Shown: positions 21,722-33,112, counted from the stretch's first letter. The stretch: 64,000 bases of DNA from Eremomyces bilateralis CBS 781.70 (GCF_010015585.1 NW_022985095.1:124001-188000), one strand, 5' to 3'. Notes: generated by a model not told the origin, from the letters alone. Numbers and translations are program-made.

Positions 21722-23484
21722 ATGCCGTCCAAAGGAAAAGTCTGCCTCGCCTACTCCGGTGGTTTGGATACCTCGACCATCTTGAAATGGCTGCTTCAGG
21801 AGGGCTACGAGGTGGTCTGCTTCCTCGCCAATGTCGGCCAGGTAAGGATCCATCGATAAGAATGTAGCGGCGATGCAATCGTTAACCGAAAATTCAGGAG
21901 GAAGACTGGGACCAGGTGCGTGAGAAGGCCAACAAGCTTGGTGCATCCAAGATGGTCATTACCGACCTGCGCCGCGAGTTCGTCGAGCAGTTGTGCTTCC
22001 GCGCCATCCAATGCAATGCCATCTACGAGAGCAGGTACTTGCTTGGCACCAGTCTTGCTCGTCCGGTCATTGCTCGCGCGCAGATGCAGGTTGCTAAGGA
22101 GGAAGGATGTGAGTAGCCCTTTTGTGAGATAAGGGAGCCTGGCTAATGTATAACTTAGGTCAATTTGTTAGCCATGGGTATGTGCTTGATTTTCTCGCCT
22201 CTCTGAGTTCTGGAGAGCTCAGTGCCCCTGAAGAATTCCATGGAGATGATTTTATTACTGCTTTATTGCTACCGGTGCGGAATATCTGCTGACCCTTAAC
22301 AGCTGCACTGGCAAAGGCAACGACCAAGTCCGCTTCGAACTGGCTTTCCTCACTATTGATCCTAAGATCAAGATCATTGCTCCATGGAGGATGCCCGAGT
22401 TCTTCGAGCGCTTCCAGGGCCGCAATGACCTGCTGGACTATGCTGCTGAACAGGGCATTCCGGTCACGTCGACCAAGGCGAAGCCGTACAGCATGGACGA
22501 CAACATCGCCCACTGCAGCTACGAGAGCGGACAGTTGGAAGATCCTTCCAAACCGCCCCCTACTGACATGTGGACCCGGTATGAGCCTTGACTTATTGAT
22601 TTAGTCCTAGAATTGGGTACTAATAGGACATAGTACCGATGATCCCATGAAGGCTCCTGCTACTCCCCAGGATGTTACCATCATCTTCGAGAAAGGTCTT
22701 CCAGTTAAGGTCATTTCGGAGGGTAAGGAGGTGACCGATAGCTTGGAGCTCTTCATCTTCCTCAATGCCATTGGCAAGAAGCACGGCATTGGCAGGATCG
22801 ACATCGTTGAGGTTTGTAATTCATGTTTACGGTGCAGGCAGCTGCTAACCTGATGAAGAACCGTTTCGTCGGAATCAAATCGAGAGGATGTTACGATTCG
22901 CCCGCCATGACCATTGTCAGTATTCCATACCATCGATCCTGTAGTGAAATCCGAAGTCTAACTCCTGGCTCTAGCTGCGAGATGCCCATCTTGATATCGA
23001 AGGTCTAGTCATGGACGGAAAGGTTCGGTCCCTGCGAGATCAGTTCGTGACCCACTCATGGTCTGAGATTCTGTATAACGGCATGTATTTCTCGCCCGAG
23101 CGCGAATTTGTCGAGAACTCTCTGCTCTTCGCCCAGAGGCGCGTGGTATGTACCTGATGAATTTACTGGTTTATAGGGAACGTTACTAATTGTCACCAGA
23201 ACGGCGAGGTCCGACTCCGCTGCTACCGTGGCAACTGCTACATCACTGGCCGGTCCTCGGAAACCGAGAAGCTGTACTCCGAGGAGGAGTCTTCCATGGA
23301 TAGCTTGGTGGACTTCAGCCCGGTTGATACGAGTATGTTGAGCCCTTCCCTTTGCCTTGATTCATTCGATTTGGTCGACATGCGCTGATATTCTATAGCC
23401 GGCTTCATCAACATCCAATCCATTCGTCTCAAGAAGTATGGAATGCAGAAGTTGGAGGAGGGAAGTGGCTTGGACAAAGCCTAG
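21722..23484 (+). CDS. ARG1: Argininosuccinate synthase (EC 6.3.4.5)
   Basis: Nine exons, 21722-21841, 21898-22108, 22159-22177, 22303-22578, 22634-22811, 22859-22915, 22975-23145, 23200-23332 and 23399-23484, join to 416 residues, the usual length. The N-terminal ATP pyrophosphatase loop AYSGGLDTS is at about residue 10, and the joined 19-base third exon produces [18 protein letters not shown], the citrulline/ATP-binding glycine-rich region. The enzyme joins citrulline and aspartate in arginine synthesis using ATP. It acts in the cytosol in fungi. Many short introns and a 19-base microexon are the only oddities. The symbol is the budding-yeast one. Confidence 0.96.
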
Positions 23485-24139
23485 GTCGAAGGCGGAAGCA
23501 CTAAGGCCAGTAGCTAGGGTTCGGAGCTTCTCAGGTTGAACTTGGCATTGATACATGCCATAATGAGGAGTTGCTATATGTCTGTGTTTGTGTCTCGATA
23601 CAACAATTCGTGAGGATCGCAGTCAATGGGATGCCTTCACTGAACGCAATGTCGCACGGTTCGGGGTGTTCGATGGTTCAACGAAAATACATGATCATCG
23701 GATTATTAGAGGAATTGAATAGCGATAGGGAATTTGGTAACGATAACGTCAGCGCAAAATGCCCTGAAAAGCTTAAATAGTAGCTGTACTGCTGTACACG
23801 GGACCAAATTCATCAAAGATGCCCAGTCAATCTCACTGCAGATGCCTCCGTGGTCGCTCCCAGTGCGAAGTGATATTTGCCTGAGGCAGAAATAATAATC
23901 ACGTGCTGGTGCCTGATGTTGACCTCACAGTAATAACAGAATGATGGAGCTTCAAGCTTGCCTCTCCTGTATACGAATCTCAGAGCGGCCTATTACGAAT
24001 AAAAGCTTAACACTGCAAATACCTCTCAAAGAAGTGATAGAAGCAGATCACATATCCCATCATATCCGAAACCCTCTTTCTCGTGCACACATCGTAGCCA
24101 GCCTTCCAGAACCTCATCTTCCGAACATAACACATCAAG
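23485..24139. other. Intergenic region between ARG1 and RPN10
   Basis: About 650 bases; ARG1 3' end and RPN10 promoter. No supported gene. Frames at 23571-23780 and 23941-24174 carry no domain. The sequence AATAATAATCACGTG near 23891 contains a CACGTG E-box, about 250 bases before the RPN10 start. Confidence 0.35.
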
Positions 24140-25163
24140 ATGGGTCTCGAGGCGACGATGATAGTGGTGGATAATAGTGAACGGAGTAGAAACGGAGATT
24201 ACTTGTAAGATGATTCGATGCCCTGGGCCATCGCATCGCTGACTATCTAGACCCTCTCGATTCGGTGCCCAAGAGGATGCCGTCAATCTCATCTTCTCCG
24301 CAAAGACCGGCGCCAACCCGGAGTCGTCCGTCGGCCTCCTCAGCATGGGAGGCGATAGCCCAGAGGTCCTCACCACTCTGACGACCGACATGGGTAAAGT
24401 GCTGGAAGGGATGCATCGGACCAAGATCCAGGGTGTCCCACGCCTCATCACGGCGATCAACGTCGCAGCGGTAACGACCCCGACCCGTGCAATCATGAGT
24501 TACTCGAGCTAACACCCATCCCAGCTCGCCCTTAAGCACCGCCAGAACAAATCCCAACGACAACGGATAATCGTCTTCAACTGCTCCATCATCGAGGAGG
24601 ACGAGAAGAGCCTGGTTAAGCTGGCCAAGCGCATGAAGAAGTACGGCATCAGCGTCGACGTCATCGCGTTCGGCGAGATCTCCGAGGCGAACATGAAGAA
24701 GCTCGAGGCCTTCAACGAGAACGTCAAAGGCGGTGACGGCTCCCACCTCGCCATCATCCCGCCGGGCCCGAACCTACTCAGCGACTCCGTCGTCACGACG
24801 CCGATCCTGGCGGGCGACGGCGTGGTCACGGGCGCGGGCGGAGCGGGCGACGTAGGGGCGGAAGGGGAGCGTGAGAACTTTGAGTTCGGGGTGGACCCGT
24901 CGATGGATCCGGAGCTGGCGATGGCGCTACGGATGAGTTACGAGGAGGAGAAGGCGAGGCAGGAGCGGGAGAAGAAGGAGATGGAAGAGAAAGAGGGGAA
25001 GGAGAGTATGGAAGCGATACCGGAGGGGGACGAGAAGCAGCCGCTGCTGAATACCGAGGGGGAGCCGAGTGGGAGTAGCAGCGGGAAGGGGGAGGGGTCG
25101 AAGAAGCCGGAGGGGAAGGAGGAGAAGAAGGATGAGGATCCGGATAAGATGGATACCGCATAG
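24140..25163 (+). CDS. RPN10: 26S proteasome regulatory subunit RPN10 (ubiquitin receptor)
   Basis: Three exons, 24140-24204, 24251-24470 and 24525-25163, join to 307 residues. The von Willebrand factor A domain fills residues 1-190 (MGLEATMIVVDNSE, RNGDYLPSRFGAQEDAVN, IVFNCSIIEEDEKSLVKLAK). One ubiquitin-interacting motif is visible near 222-240 (DPELAMALRMSYEEE). The C-terminal 65 residues are a Glu/Lys-rich low-complexity tail ending DPDKMDTA. In other eukaryotes RPN10 stabilises lid-base contact of the 19S particle and binds polyubiquitin through the motif. A single motif, as in budding yeast, rather than the two of animals, fits the fungal origin. Confidence 0.95.
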
Positions 25164-25519
25164 GAGCGGGGACGATGGATGTCTGCGGGATAATACAATA
25201 GCATGGGCGGCGTCGCGGATACCGAGGGTTCAGCAATTGGGAATATCAAATGCTTTAGCGTTTTGGCACTTCTAGATGCGCTCGGATGTCGCTTTATACC
25301 AAACTGACTCGTCTATGGTTTCCTCACCCAGCTATGGCTTCTGGGGTTTGTTGCTACTCCAGCGCCGAGAAGTGAATTGTTCTCAAGGAACATAAACACA
25401 AAGTGCAAGCGGGGGTGATATTTCCGAATACCCACGTATTTCTGATGTTGGTGTTATTCGAACACCCAACCCTTCAAAGACACCACCATAGCGCCATCCT
25501 ATATCTACCCCTATCCCCT
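25164..25519. other. Spacer between convergent RPN10 and TRS23
   Basis: A 356-base region between convergent 3' ends. It presumably holds both terminators. No gene or repeat was seen. Confidence 0.4.
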
Positions 25520-26079
25520 TTATCTCGTAGCCTTTACAAACCCATCCAACCCCCGATCAAATTTCTCGCACCGAATCGGCATCTCCACTGTATAGAACGG
25601 GTTCTTCATGGCGAAATCGCAGTACAGCTCGTAGATCCGCCGCATGATGCCGTCGATGTTCGGCTGCTGCGGCTCCGTGAACAGCAGGAACTTGGTCCCT
25701 GTCACCGTCTGGAAGCACTGCAGCCGGAAGTTGGCGGACTCCATGACTTCGATGCCGCTGGGGCGGACGGGCATGGTGGGGATGTTGGAGGGGGGAGGCT
25801 GGGCCGGGGGAACGGGGCAGAGTTTTTGGGAGATGGCGTGGACACTGATAGCGGTGGTCAATTGGAGAACTCATTCTTGAGACGGGATATCAGATTGAGC
25901 GAGCTTACCCGTGGAAGGTGCCCGCGATTATGAGCAGCTCATTGGTATCTTGCTTGGACAGACCGGCGTGGAATTCGCGGTTATAGATCAGGCCGCCGGC
26001 TTTGCTGACGATGAGGAGCGTGAATACAACCCTTGGCTTGCGTCAATTACTTTTGGACAGTGCTGTAGGATAGGTACAT
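25520..26079 (-). CDS. TRS23: TRAPP complex core subunit Trs23 (TRAPPC4, synbindin-like)
   Basis: Minus-strand exons 26079-26078 (coding bases AT only), 26031-25909 and 25844-25520 join to 149 residues. The start codon is split: exon 1 ends in AT, a 46-base intron (GTACCT...CAAG, 26077-26032) follows, and exon 2 supplies the G. This gives MVVFTLLIVSKAGGLIYNRE, the expected Trs23 N-terminus, and no unsplit ATG nearby does so. The longin-like fold continues with NELLIIAGTFHGVHAISQ, LQCFQTVTGTKFLLF and MKNPFYTVEMPIRCE. TRAPP is the exchange factor for Rab1/Ypt1 at the Golgi. The gene diverges from the E2-like gene at 26991. Confidence 0.92.
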
Positions 26080-26990
26080 TGGGAGACAAACATGATCAGG
26101 GCATCGGAATGCGAAGTTGCATTGCCGCCAACCGTGTAGCAGAAGATACGATTGTAATCTGCTCCAATGTTGGGGCTGTGCGCGGCTTCTTCTCTTCTTC
26201 CCTTGCTGGTTGTGTGCGTTTATCTATAGCAAGGTGGGTAGGTGCATGGCGTCTTTTTGAATTGAACGTCACGGTGTCATTCCAGAGCACGTATGCGTTT
26301 GTCCTGCGCTTTGGTCATTCAGATGGAGTGATAGGAGTGGATCAGTGAAGTGGCAGTTGATCAATGTGAAAGTTGTGGACGGGGCTACGCTTACAGGGGT
26401 CCCCGGCTAGGCGACACTACCCGCGACCAGGAGCATTGCCTGGTTTACTACGGTACCTACTACGTATTTGGTAATGATTAATGACTGGTTGTCTGCTGGC
26501 ACTAACGGTTAACAGCGATTTATAACACAATAGTATGGCATTTCAAACCCAACTCAGCTAAGCTCTCGTACTTTATCCGGGCATCGACCCCTGGAGCCCT
26601 GAACCAACAGCCACCGTTGGCGGTTGAACCCCTCATCCGCTACATGTGCCAGGCTGCCTGCCAGCTTGACCTTTCTGCTGCAGTGCTGCTTGGTGTGGAA
26701 TTGCGTATTTGGCACGACCGCTGGAAGTGAAGTGGGTGTACACAATACTACTGCAGAAACATCTCAGTGATCAGTTGGAGCCTAAAAGCCATCCTTCGTG
26801 TAAACGATCATAATATCAGAATCCCACTCACCAACTTCTCTCCCTCCCATTCTCGCCTCATGATCCGCAGTTTCCTCTCAATTGCTTCGACCGTTCTACG
26901 CTTCCCCGCTCCGACCTGCGCTTCCACTCCTACAGCTGGAATTCATTCGATTTCCCGCCAAACTGGAGGAGCTGTATAGCCTGAGCAGTC
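26080..26990. promoter_or_regulatory. Divergent promoter region between TRS23 and the tandem-UBC gene
   Basis: About 910 bases. The TRS23 leader must extend up from 26080. An open frame at 26096-26290 on the minus strand lies in it and has no domain. No repeat or RNA gene was seen. Confidence 0.4.
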
Positions 26991-28710
26991 ATGGCTGACC
27001 AGTCGATCTTGCGGATCACGAGAGTAAGGCTGGATGTATTTCCCTGCTCCTGGCCATCGCTGACTAGTGTTGAAGGAGCTACGTGATATCCAGAGGGGAT
27101 CCGACTTGTGTACGCATCAGAATACGCTGGTTTCCATATCTCAACATTCGCTGAGTTCATGGTAGCAATCGCCGTTGCCTGCAAAGATAGCAACGTGCGA
27201 CATATACGGGCTCTGATAATCGGTCCACCCGATACTCCGTATGAGTTTGGATTCTTCGAGGTATGGGAGAACCTTCTCGGATTGACTTCAGCTTAACGAT
27301 TCTGACGCGACACTGTAGTTCTCAGTCAAATTTGGTAGAGGTATACTGGACTTCCATGAGACCCAAGTTTGCTGCGTCCAAGGCTCTGACGAAGTCTATC
27401 AGAGTATCCTACAAAGTCACCGGCCGTCAACTCGTTGACCACAAATGGTGGACGGACACGATTCAACCCGAACATCTATGCTGGAGGCAAAGTTTGCCTG
27501 TATGTTCACCATGGCTTGGCCGACTCGAATATGGAACAGGAGCGCTAACATATCTACAGGTCGATATTAGGGTATGGCTCTACTGTAACATGAGTCTTAT
27601 ATCAAACCTCACCGAAAATTCTAGGACATGGCGTGGCGAACGAGGGGAGGAATGGTCATCTGCGCAAGGCCTCGAATCGATCCTGATTTCCATTCAAAGC
27701 TTGATGTCTGGGAACCCTTATGAGAATGAGCCCGGCTTCGAAAACTCCAACACCGACTATGACAAGAAGAACCAGCAGGCGTATGTTGCGAAGGTCTGTA
27801 TCCAGGCGCCCTCCTGAGAAATTGTCGTTGCTGAACATGGTAGATTCGACATGAAACTCTTCGTGTCTCCGTCATCGAACGACTTGAGGGCTATTTGGGG
27901 ATCAACAAATACAATGGGTCATATGTCATGCCGTACACCCCGGATGTGGAGACGGACAACAGAGGGGATATGGGCTTTGAGGCGGCGTTCGAACCGTTCA
28001 AAGACAAAGTCAAGCGGCTATTCTTATGGTACTATGACTCGTATGTCAAGGCGATCGACGAGGAGTCCAAGAAGCACTCCGACGGGAGTCGGTTCGAGAA
28101 GATGCCGTTCGAAGGCACCGGCAATACCATGGAAGGCACTTTTCAGTACACCGACCTGATGACCCGGCTCACCGTGATCCGCATGCGACTCATGCAAGAA
28201 AGCGACGGCTGGGTGACGGAAGGGAAAATTGCGGCCTCGAAAGAGTCCAGCCTCGCCAACAACCTGCAGCGACAGTTTGAGCAGACCGTGGAGCTGTTCA
28301 AGAAGAACGACGCCATCGCCCTGGATCTCGAGCTGGTGGACAGCAACCCGTTCCTCTGGCAGCTGGTCCTCTTCGGCCGGCCCATGACCAACCTCGATGG
28401 CGGCATGTTCCGCGTCAAAATCTACATCTCCCCGCAATTCCCCAGCGAACTCCCGCGCGTGAAGGTCGAGACCCCCATCTTCCACCATCGCGTGTCGAAG
28501 GACGGCCAGCTGTGTTTCCTCGTGCAGAAGCCGGATGAGCTCTGCTCGTACGTCGAGGCTATCGTCGCCGCGATCGAAGACGAGAATCCCGCGTACGATC
28601 CCCGGACGCTCGTGAATCTGGAGGCATCCCGGCTATTCTGGGGGTCCGTGGAGGATAGAAAGGTGTACAGCCGCAAGCTTCGTCGGTCGGCGCAAGACAG
28701 CTCAGAGTGA
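26991..28710 (+). CDS. UBE2Z-like ubiquitin-conjugating enzyme with a second, C-terminal UBC-like domain
   Basis: Eight exons, 26991-27023, 27076-27109, 27166-27260, 27319-27340, 27403-27499, 27560-27571, 27625-27793 and 27844-28710, join to 442 residues. Exon 6 is only 12 bases. The first UBC domain (1 to about 170) has [33 protein letters not shown] and the active-site context GGKVCLSILGTW (Cys near 93), with NPN in place of HPN as in UBE2Z. The second domain (about 280-430) has [28 protein letters not shown] (Cys near 378) and a helical end. E2 enzymes take ubiquitin or a relative from an E1; here the modifier is unknown. A GTGAGT donor overlaps the stop, so a spliced form ending SSEF at 28767 is also possible. 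Confidence 0.88.
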
Positions 28711-29491
28711 GTGCGATATAATTGTCTATTTATATTCTGCAAACTAACTGCAACACCCAGATTCTGACCACTTTCAACCCACGTATTCCCTCATGTCCGT
28801 GATGAGCTCCCATCGCTCCACCATTTCCGGCGCACCCTGCTTCCTTCCAAGATTCCAAACATATCGCGCCACGCGACGATTAATTTCGCTTCCCATGTTG
28901 GTGTCAAATTACACTGTTTCTGTTTTAACGATGATGACGATGGCTTTCACGCATTCTCACGCTCAGCGAGGCGCTGGGGTTCACGGGATGATGGACCATG
29001 GACGAACATGAACGGTCGGTGGATCTCGGCATCTTTCATAGCCACGGACGGCGTTTTATGGATGGGTACTTAGCAAATCACATAGGATAAGTGGAATGCC
29101 TTATCGCATTTTCGAGGATTGCCAAGTGGCGAACATGGTGAACGTGTCTGTGTCTGTGTCCCTGTAAGAAGTTCTGATGGAGCCTTGTAGAGTGGGGGAT
29201 CTAACAATTATCTAACTATTATGGTCCTGTAGTTAACTAGTTAGTGAGAGAGAGGATACTGCTACTGTAGTAGTAATTAGGAACAAGGATGGATGTGTGT
29301 GCTGATGTCAGACACGAGACATGGAATTTTGTCAAAGGTATTTAATAGCCATTTTCCATAAGGAGTAATAAAACTTCCAACCCCTGCAACGCCTTTCCTG
29401 CAGCTTTCGGATTCTAGATATCTTCCACAAACTCCTGAAGAATCCACCAACTCGTAACATTTTCAACTTCCTTCCATCTAAAAACTCTACG
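28711..29491. other. Intergenic region between the E2-like gene and ERG26
   Basis: About 780 bases, both genes on the plus strand. Bases 28711-28767 may hold a last intron and stop of the E2-like gene. No other gene was found; the frame at 28793-29011 is domain-free. Confidence 0.35.
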
Positions 29492-30672
29492 ATGGCAGAG
29501 TCACAAGTAGCGGGCGGGTCAATTGGCCACGTCCTCGTTACCGGTGGCTGCGGCTTCCTAGGGCACCACATCGTCCGCCTCCTCCGCCTCCGCGACCCCG
29601 AGAGTCGCATCTCGGTGCTGGACCTGAACACGAACCGCAATATCCTCGCGGCCGAAGGGATCAAGTATTATAACGGTGACATCTCGTCGCGGGAGTCGAT
29701 TGAGGGCGTGTTTGCGAAGCTCGAATATGGGAAAGTCGACGTCGTCATCCATACCATTTCCCCGCCTTTCCATCTAGGGAAGGAGTTGCAATGGTCGGTC
29801 AACGTCGAGGGGACGAAGAACCTGCTCGAGGTCGCGAAAGGGGCGGGCGTGAAGGCGTTCGTTTATACCAGCTCGGCTAGTGTGATCATGGATAATAGCA
29901 TGGTCTTGGTGAATGCCGATGAGCGGTGGCCGATCATGGTTGACAACGATCAACCAGAGTATTACTCTACGACGAAGGTGATACAATTCCAGATGGAAAC
30001 GGTCAGCTACCAAAGCTAACAACAAACCTATAGGCATACGCCGAACATGCCGTTCTCGAAGCGAATCGCAACCCCGAAGGCTTCCTCACCGCCGCGATCC
30101 GCCCCGCCGCAATCTTTGGCGAAGGCGATGTCCAGCTGATCCCGCCGATGATGCACGCCTCGCGAGCCGGGCAATCGAAGGTACAAATCGGCGACAACAC
30201 GAACCTCTTCGACTACACCTACGTCGGCAACGTAGCCCACGCGCACCTCCTCGCCGCCTCGGCGCTGCTCCGCACGCGCGCGATGGCCACGGCGCCCCTG
30301 GACAACGAGAAAGTCGACGGGGAGGCCTTCTTCATCACGAACGACCAGCCGGTCTACTTCTGGGACTTCCCGCGCATGCTGTGGAAGGAGACCGGGGACG
30401 TGCGGACGGCGAAGGAGATCTGGGTGCTTTCTTATAGCATGGCGTGGTTCATCGGGCTACTGATGGAGACGGTCATGTGGATCCTCGGGAAGACGCCGAA
30501 GTTGACGCGGCAGCAGGTGTTGAAGAGCACGATGACGCGGTTCTTCAATATCGACAAGGCGAAGCGGAGGCTGAAGTACCGGCCGGTCGTGAGCCTGGAC
30601 GACGGCATTCGGCGGGCGGCGAAGTGGTGGTTGGAGCAGGAGGCTCTGGAGCAGCAGAAAAAGTCGCAATAG
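29492..30672 (+). CDS. ERG26: Sterol-4-alpha-carboxylate 3-dehydrogenase (decarboxylating), Erg26-like
   Basis: Two exons, 29492-29977 and 30034-30672, join to 374 residues. The N-terminal Rossmann loop is VLVTGGCGFLGHH, the 3-beta-HSD/SDR catalytic pair is YYSTTK, the central serine region is YTSSASVIM, and the C-terminal half has KVQIGDNTNLFDYTYVGNVA and GEAFFITNDQPVYFWDF, which match yeast Erg26 closely. With Erg25 and Erg27 the enzyme removes C-4 methyl groups of sterols in the ER, using NAD. A hydrophobic segment near 310-325 (SMAWFIGLLMETVMWIL) fits membrane association. Some fungi have two Erg26 paralogues; I cannot tell which this is. Confidence 0.9.
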
Positions 30673-31291
30673 GTGTATGTGGTATATTGTCGCGATTGGT
30701 TGCTCTTGAGCACGTTGGCATTCTCGAATCGCTGAGAAATTCTCTGCCGTCCGCTATGTAATCCTCATTTCCCACCTGATCTACTGTCAACAACCAGCAC
30801 CATGGACAAATCCTATTAGTTGGATCCTGTTCCTCCCATACCCCCATTGATCGTGACGTTTGCACACCACACTGGTATAGAACGCGATAGCCCCCCTGCG
30901 CCGCCTCCAAGCTTTTTACTACCATCCTAATAGGTATGGAATAGTTCTTCTTTGGCTTTGCAATAGATGAAAGTGGTTCTCGCCATCTTCGCGGTCAAAC
31001 CATCTCACATTGCCCACCATTCACCACCTAGTTCTGTGAATAACCAGTTAATTGCGGGAAACATGAAGCTGTAGTGAAGTGTTGCAATTAATCTGTTGTT
31101 CTATCACCTGGACTTGAGACAGCAACCAGCACGTTATCAGCACGTGACAGTGCCAAGACTACGAGACAGTCATGACAATGCAAACGTCTAAACTACTATG
31201 TAATTAAAGGGGATCTCCTACAAGGCTGTTGCTATCATGCCTCTAGTGGTTTCCGTCCGGAAAGAAAAGCACTAAATTAGTGATTTGCAAG
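30673..31291. other. Spacer between convergent ERG26 and the methyltransferase gene
   Basis: About 620 bases holding both 3' ends. The plus frame at 30444-30761 and its minus counterpart are shadows or chance. Nothing else was recognised. Confidence 0.35.
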
Positions 31292-32616
31292 TTAGTAAGT
31301 AGTTAAATAATCGAATGGGTTAACATACGCTTTCGTATAGGCGTGAAACTTGTTACTCAACGATTCACTGCGCACTTGTGCTATAAGCACCTGAACTTCC
31401 TCCTGCTTCCAACCATTTCGGGTGAAGAGCGCCATGCTGTAGTTCTCTATGCCTGTGTAGGTCAGTGTCTGCAGTACAGCTTAATGCCAAAGACTTACCT
31501 GTCAAGTAATGGACTTGGTAATACATTCCAATCCCTTTCAACTTTTTGTCTTTCGGCCAAGTACCGATCGGTATTAGCTTCTCGGTTTCCTGGATCTCCT
31601 CATAGCCAGCTTCGTTGAGCCAGCCCCGCATGTTGAGCATCGGGTCAAAATCAATGCCAATCTTTTCAGCAATTTCGTGGAAGGTTCTCTACACGAAGGA
31701 ATTAGGATCATGGCATGGCACGTAGTCGATGGCAACATTACTGACCTCGAATTTAATGCTGCTGGTATCTTCCGAGAGGGAACCGTCGTCGCAGTGGAAG
31801 CGTGTTCGGATCTCTGATATTTCTATCCGCCCTCCTGGTTTTAGGTGTCTAAGTATTCTATTAGCTCTGCTTATGTGTAAGTGGTTCCTTTCCATACTTT
31901 TGTGCTTCTTTTAAGAATGTCACCCAATCCCTTATGCTCCCGCCCAGTGTGCGCACATGAATGAAGTCGAAGCTATTTTGTTCGAATGTCCAAGGTTGTG
32001 TTAGGTCATCGATCTCAAACTTCACATTCGGAGGTGCCCTGTGCCATTTATTAGCCCTGAATCTTCTTAGATGATGGTCCTTTTCGTACCATTGAGGCTG
32101 GATGGGACTCAAGTCGACCCCGATCACCTCAGCGGAGGGATAAATGTCTCCGGCTGGAAAGCAGTTAGTGCCCGTCTTTGTAGTCGAATATCAAACTCAA
32201 CAGACCATCAATCGCCCAGATTCCTGTCCCCGTCCCTACATCGAGGATCCTCTGTGGATCTTCCAGCTTTGTCGCAGTTATCTCTCCTGCTAGTGTTAAG
32301 CGGAATATGTGATGTTGAAGGTCGAGCCGGTCCTGTTCACTCTCATCATTTGGGAGAAGCTATCTCTCGCTCAGTGATCTGGAGTTGAATACACCATCGT
32401 GTTACGCACATATTGCCCCGCGCGATAGGAGTGATAAGAGTGGCCATTCTCGAAGACATAGTCGAAAATTGAGGATGACACTGAGGTCGTATCGGACACG
32501 ACGCTCTCATAATCTGAAGCCGAGCTTCTTGGATTTGACTGGAACTGTGTAAGCGTCGAAATCATACACTACGATGCTATCGCACTTACATCAACCTCGA
32601 TCGTATGATGCTCCAT
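31292..32616 (-). CDS. LaeA-like SAM-dependent methyltransferase
   Basis: Eight minus-strand exons, 32616-32590, 32544-32410, 32359-32206, 32153-32090, 32038-31898, 31848-31746, 31688-31499 and 31452-31292, join to 324 residues without an internal stop. SAM motif I is RILDVGTGTGIWAID near residue 90, followed by VIGVDLSPIQPQW, the acidic FEIDDL, and KHLKPGGRIEI. The N-terminus (NGHSYHSYRAGQY, LLPNDESEQDRLDLQHH) matches the LaeA-like fungal family of TAM-type methyltransferases. LaeA itself is a nuclear regulator of secondary metabolism, but genomes carry tens of relatives and most are uncharacterised. The gene borders the transposon and may be accessory. The substrate is unknown. Confidence 0.88.
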
Positions 32617-32962
32617 CACGGTTATATAATCTTATGAAGCGCAAGAGCACCTTCACCTTCGAGTTGAGGAAGGAAAGTGGGGAAGGGAATGAAAACTGGA
32701 ATTGAAAAGCGTTCTGTCGCCCGGTACTTAGGCTTACAAGGGGGCAACAGCACTCCCCTAGTCCCCTTTGCCTACGGCACTAAATATTGGCCATGTATTA
32801 AAGTGGAATCTTATCGTGTTAAAACTTGAGAGGACTGAGGAGGAACGGGGGAGGGATCAGCCCGTTTGTGGGGACTGGGGAAATACTCGATCCACTACTA
32901 CTACTAGGTACTTAATTGGTTCAATCCACCCACGCACGGTAAGTCCGGAATCCTGCCCTCTA
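32617..32962. other. Promoter region of the methyltransferase gene up to the transposon
   Basis: About 345 bases between the methyltransferase start and the left end of the transposon; the last two bases (32961-32962) are the TA target duplication. No gene was seen. Confidence 0.4.
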
Positions 32963-33010
32963 CTCGTGCTAGGCAGCCTAGGCTTCCCCCCTCTCCAGGG
33001 TGGGTGCGCC
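32963..33010 (+). repeat. Left terminal inverted repeat of the transposon
   Basis: Begins CTCGTGCTAGGC and continues through a C-rich block and CAGGGTGGGTGCG. It matches the reverse complement of the right end except for a few bases inserted near position 12 (AGCCTAGGC against AGGC). Confidence 0.85.
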
Positions 33011-33013
33011 ACT

Positions 33014-33076
33014 GATCAACGCAAACCACCGATCAACGCAAACCACCGATCAACGCAAACCACAGATCAACGCAAA
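33014..33076 (+). repeat. Four subterminal 17-base repeats in the transposon
   Basis: Unit GATCAACGCAAACCACC at 33014-33030, 33031-33047, 33048-33064 and a partial fourth copy from 33065. Inverted copies occur near the right end at about 34884-34912 (TTTGCGTTG, then TTTGCGTTGATC). The symmetric placement suggests transposase-binding sites. Confidence 0.8.
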
Positions 33077-33112
33077 ATTGAGTACATCAAGCAACAAAAC
33101 AATCGATTTCTT

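Noticed and set aside
24826-25236. Pro/Ser-rich minus-strand frame opposite RPN10
   Set aside because: Complement of the Glu/Lys-rich tail of RPN10; composition explained by that.
33014-33076. Evenly spaced 17-base repeats considered as a CRISPR-like array
   Set aside because: No spacers between units, eukaryotic context, and clear placement inside a transposon end.
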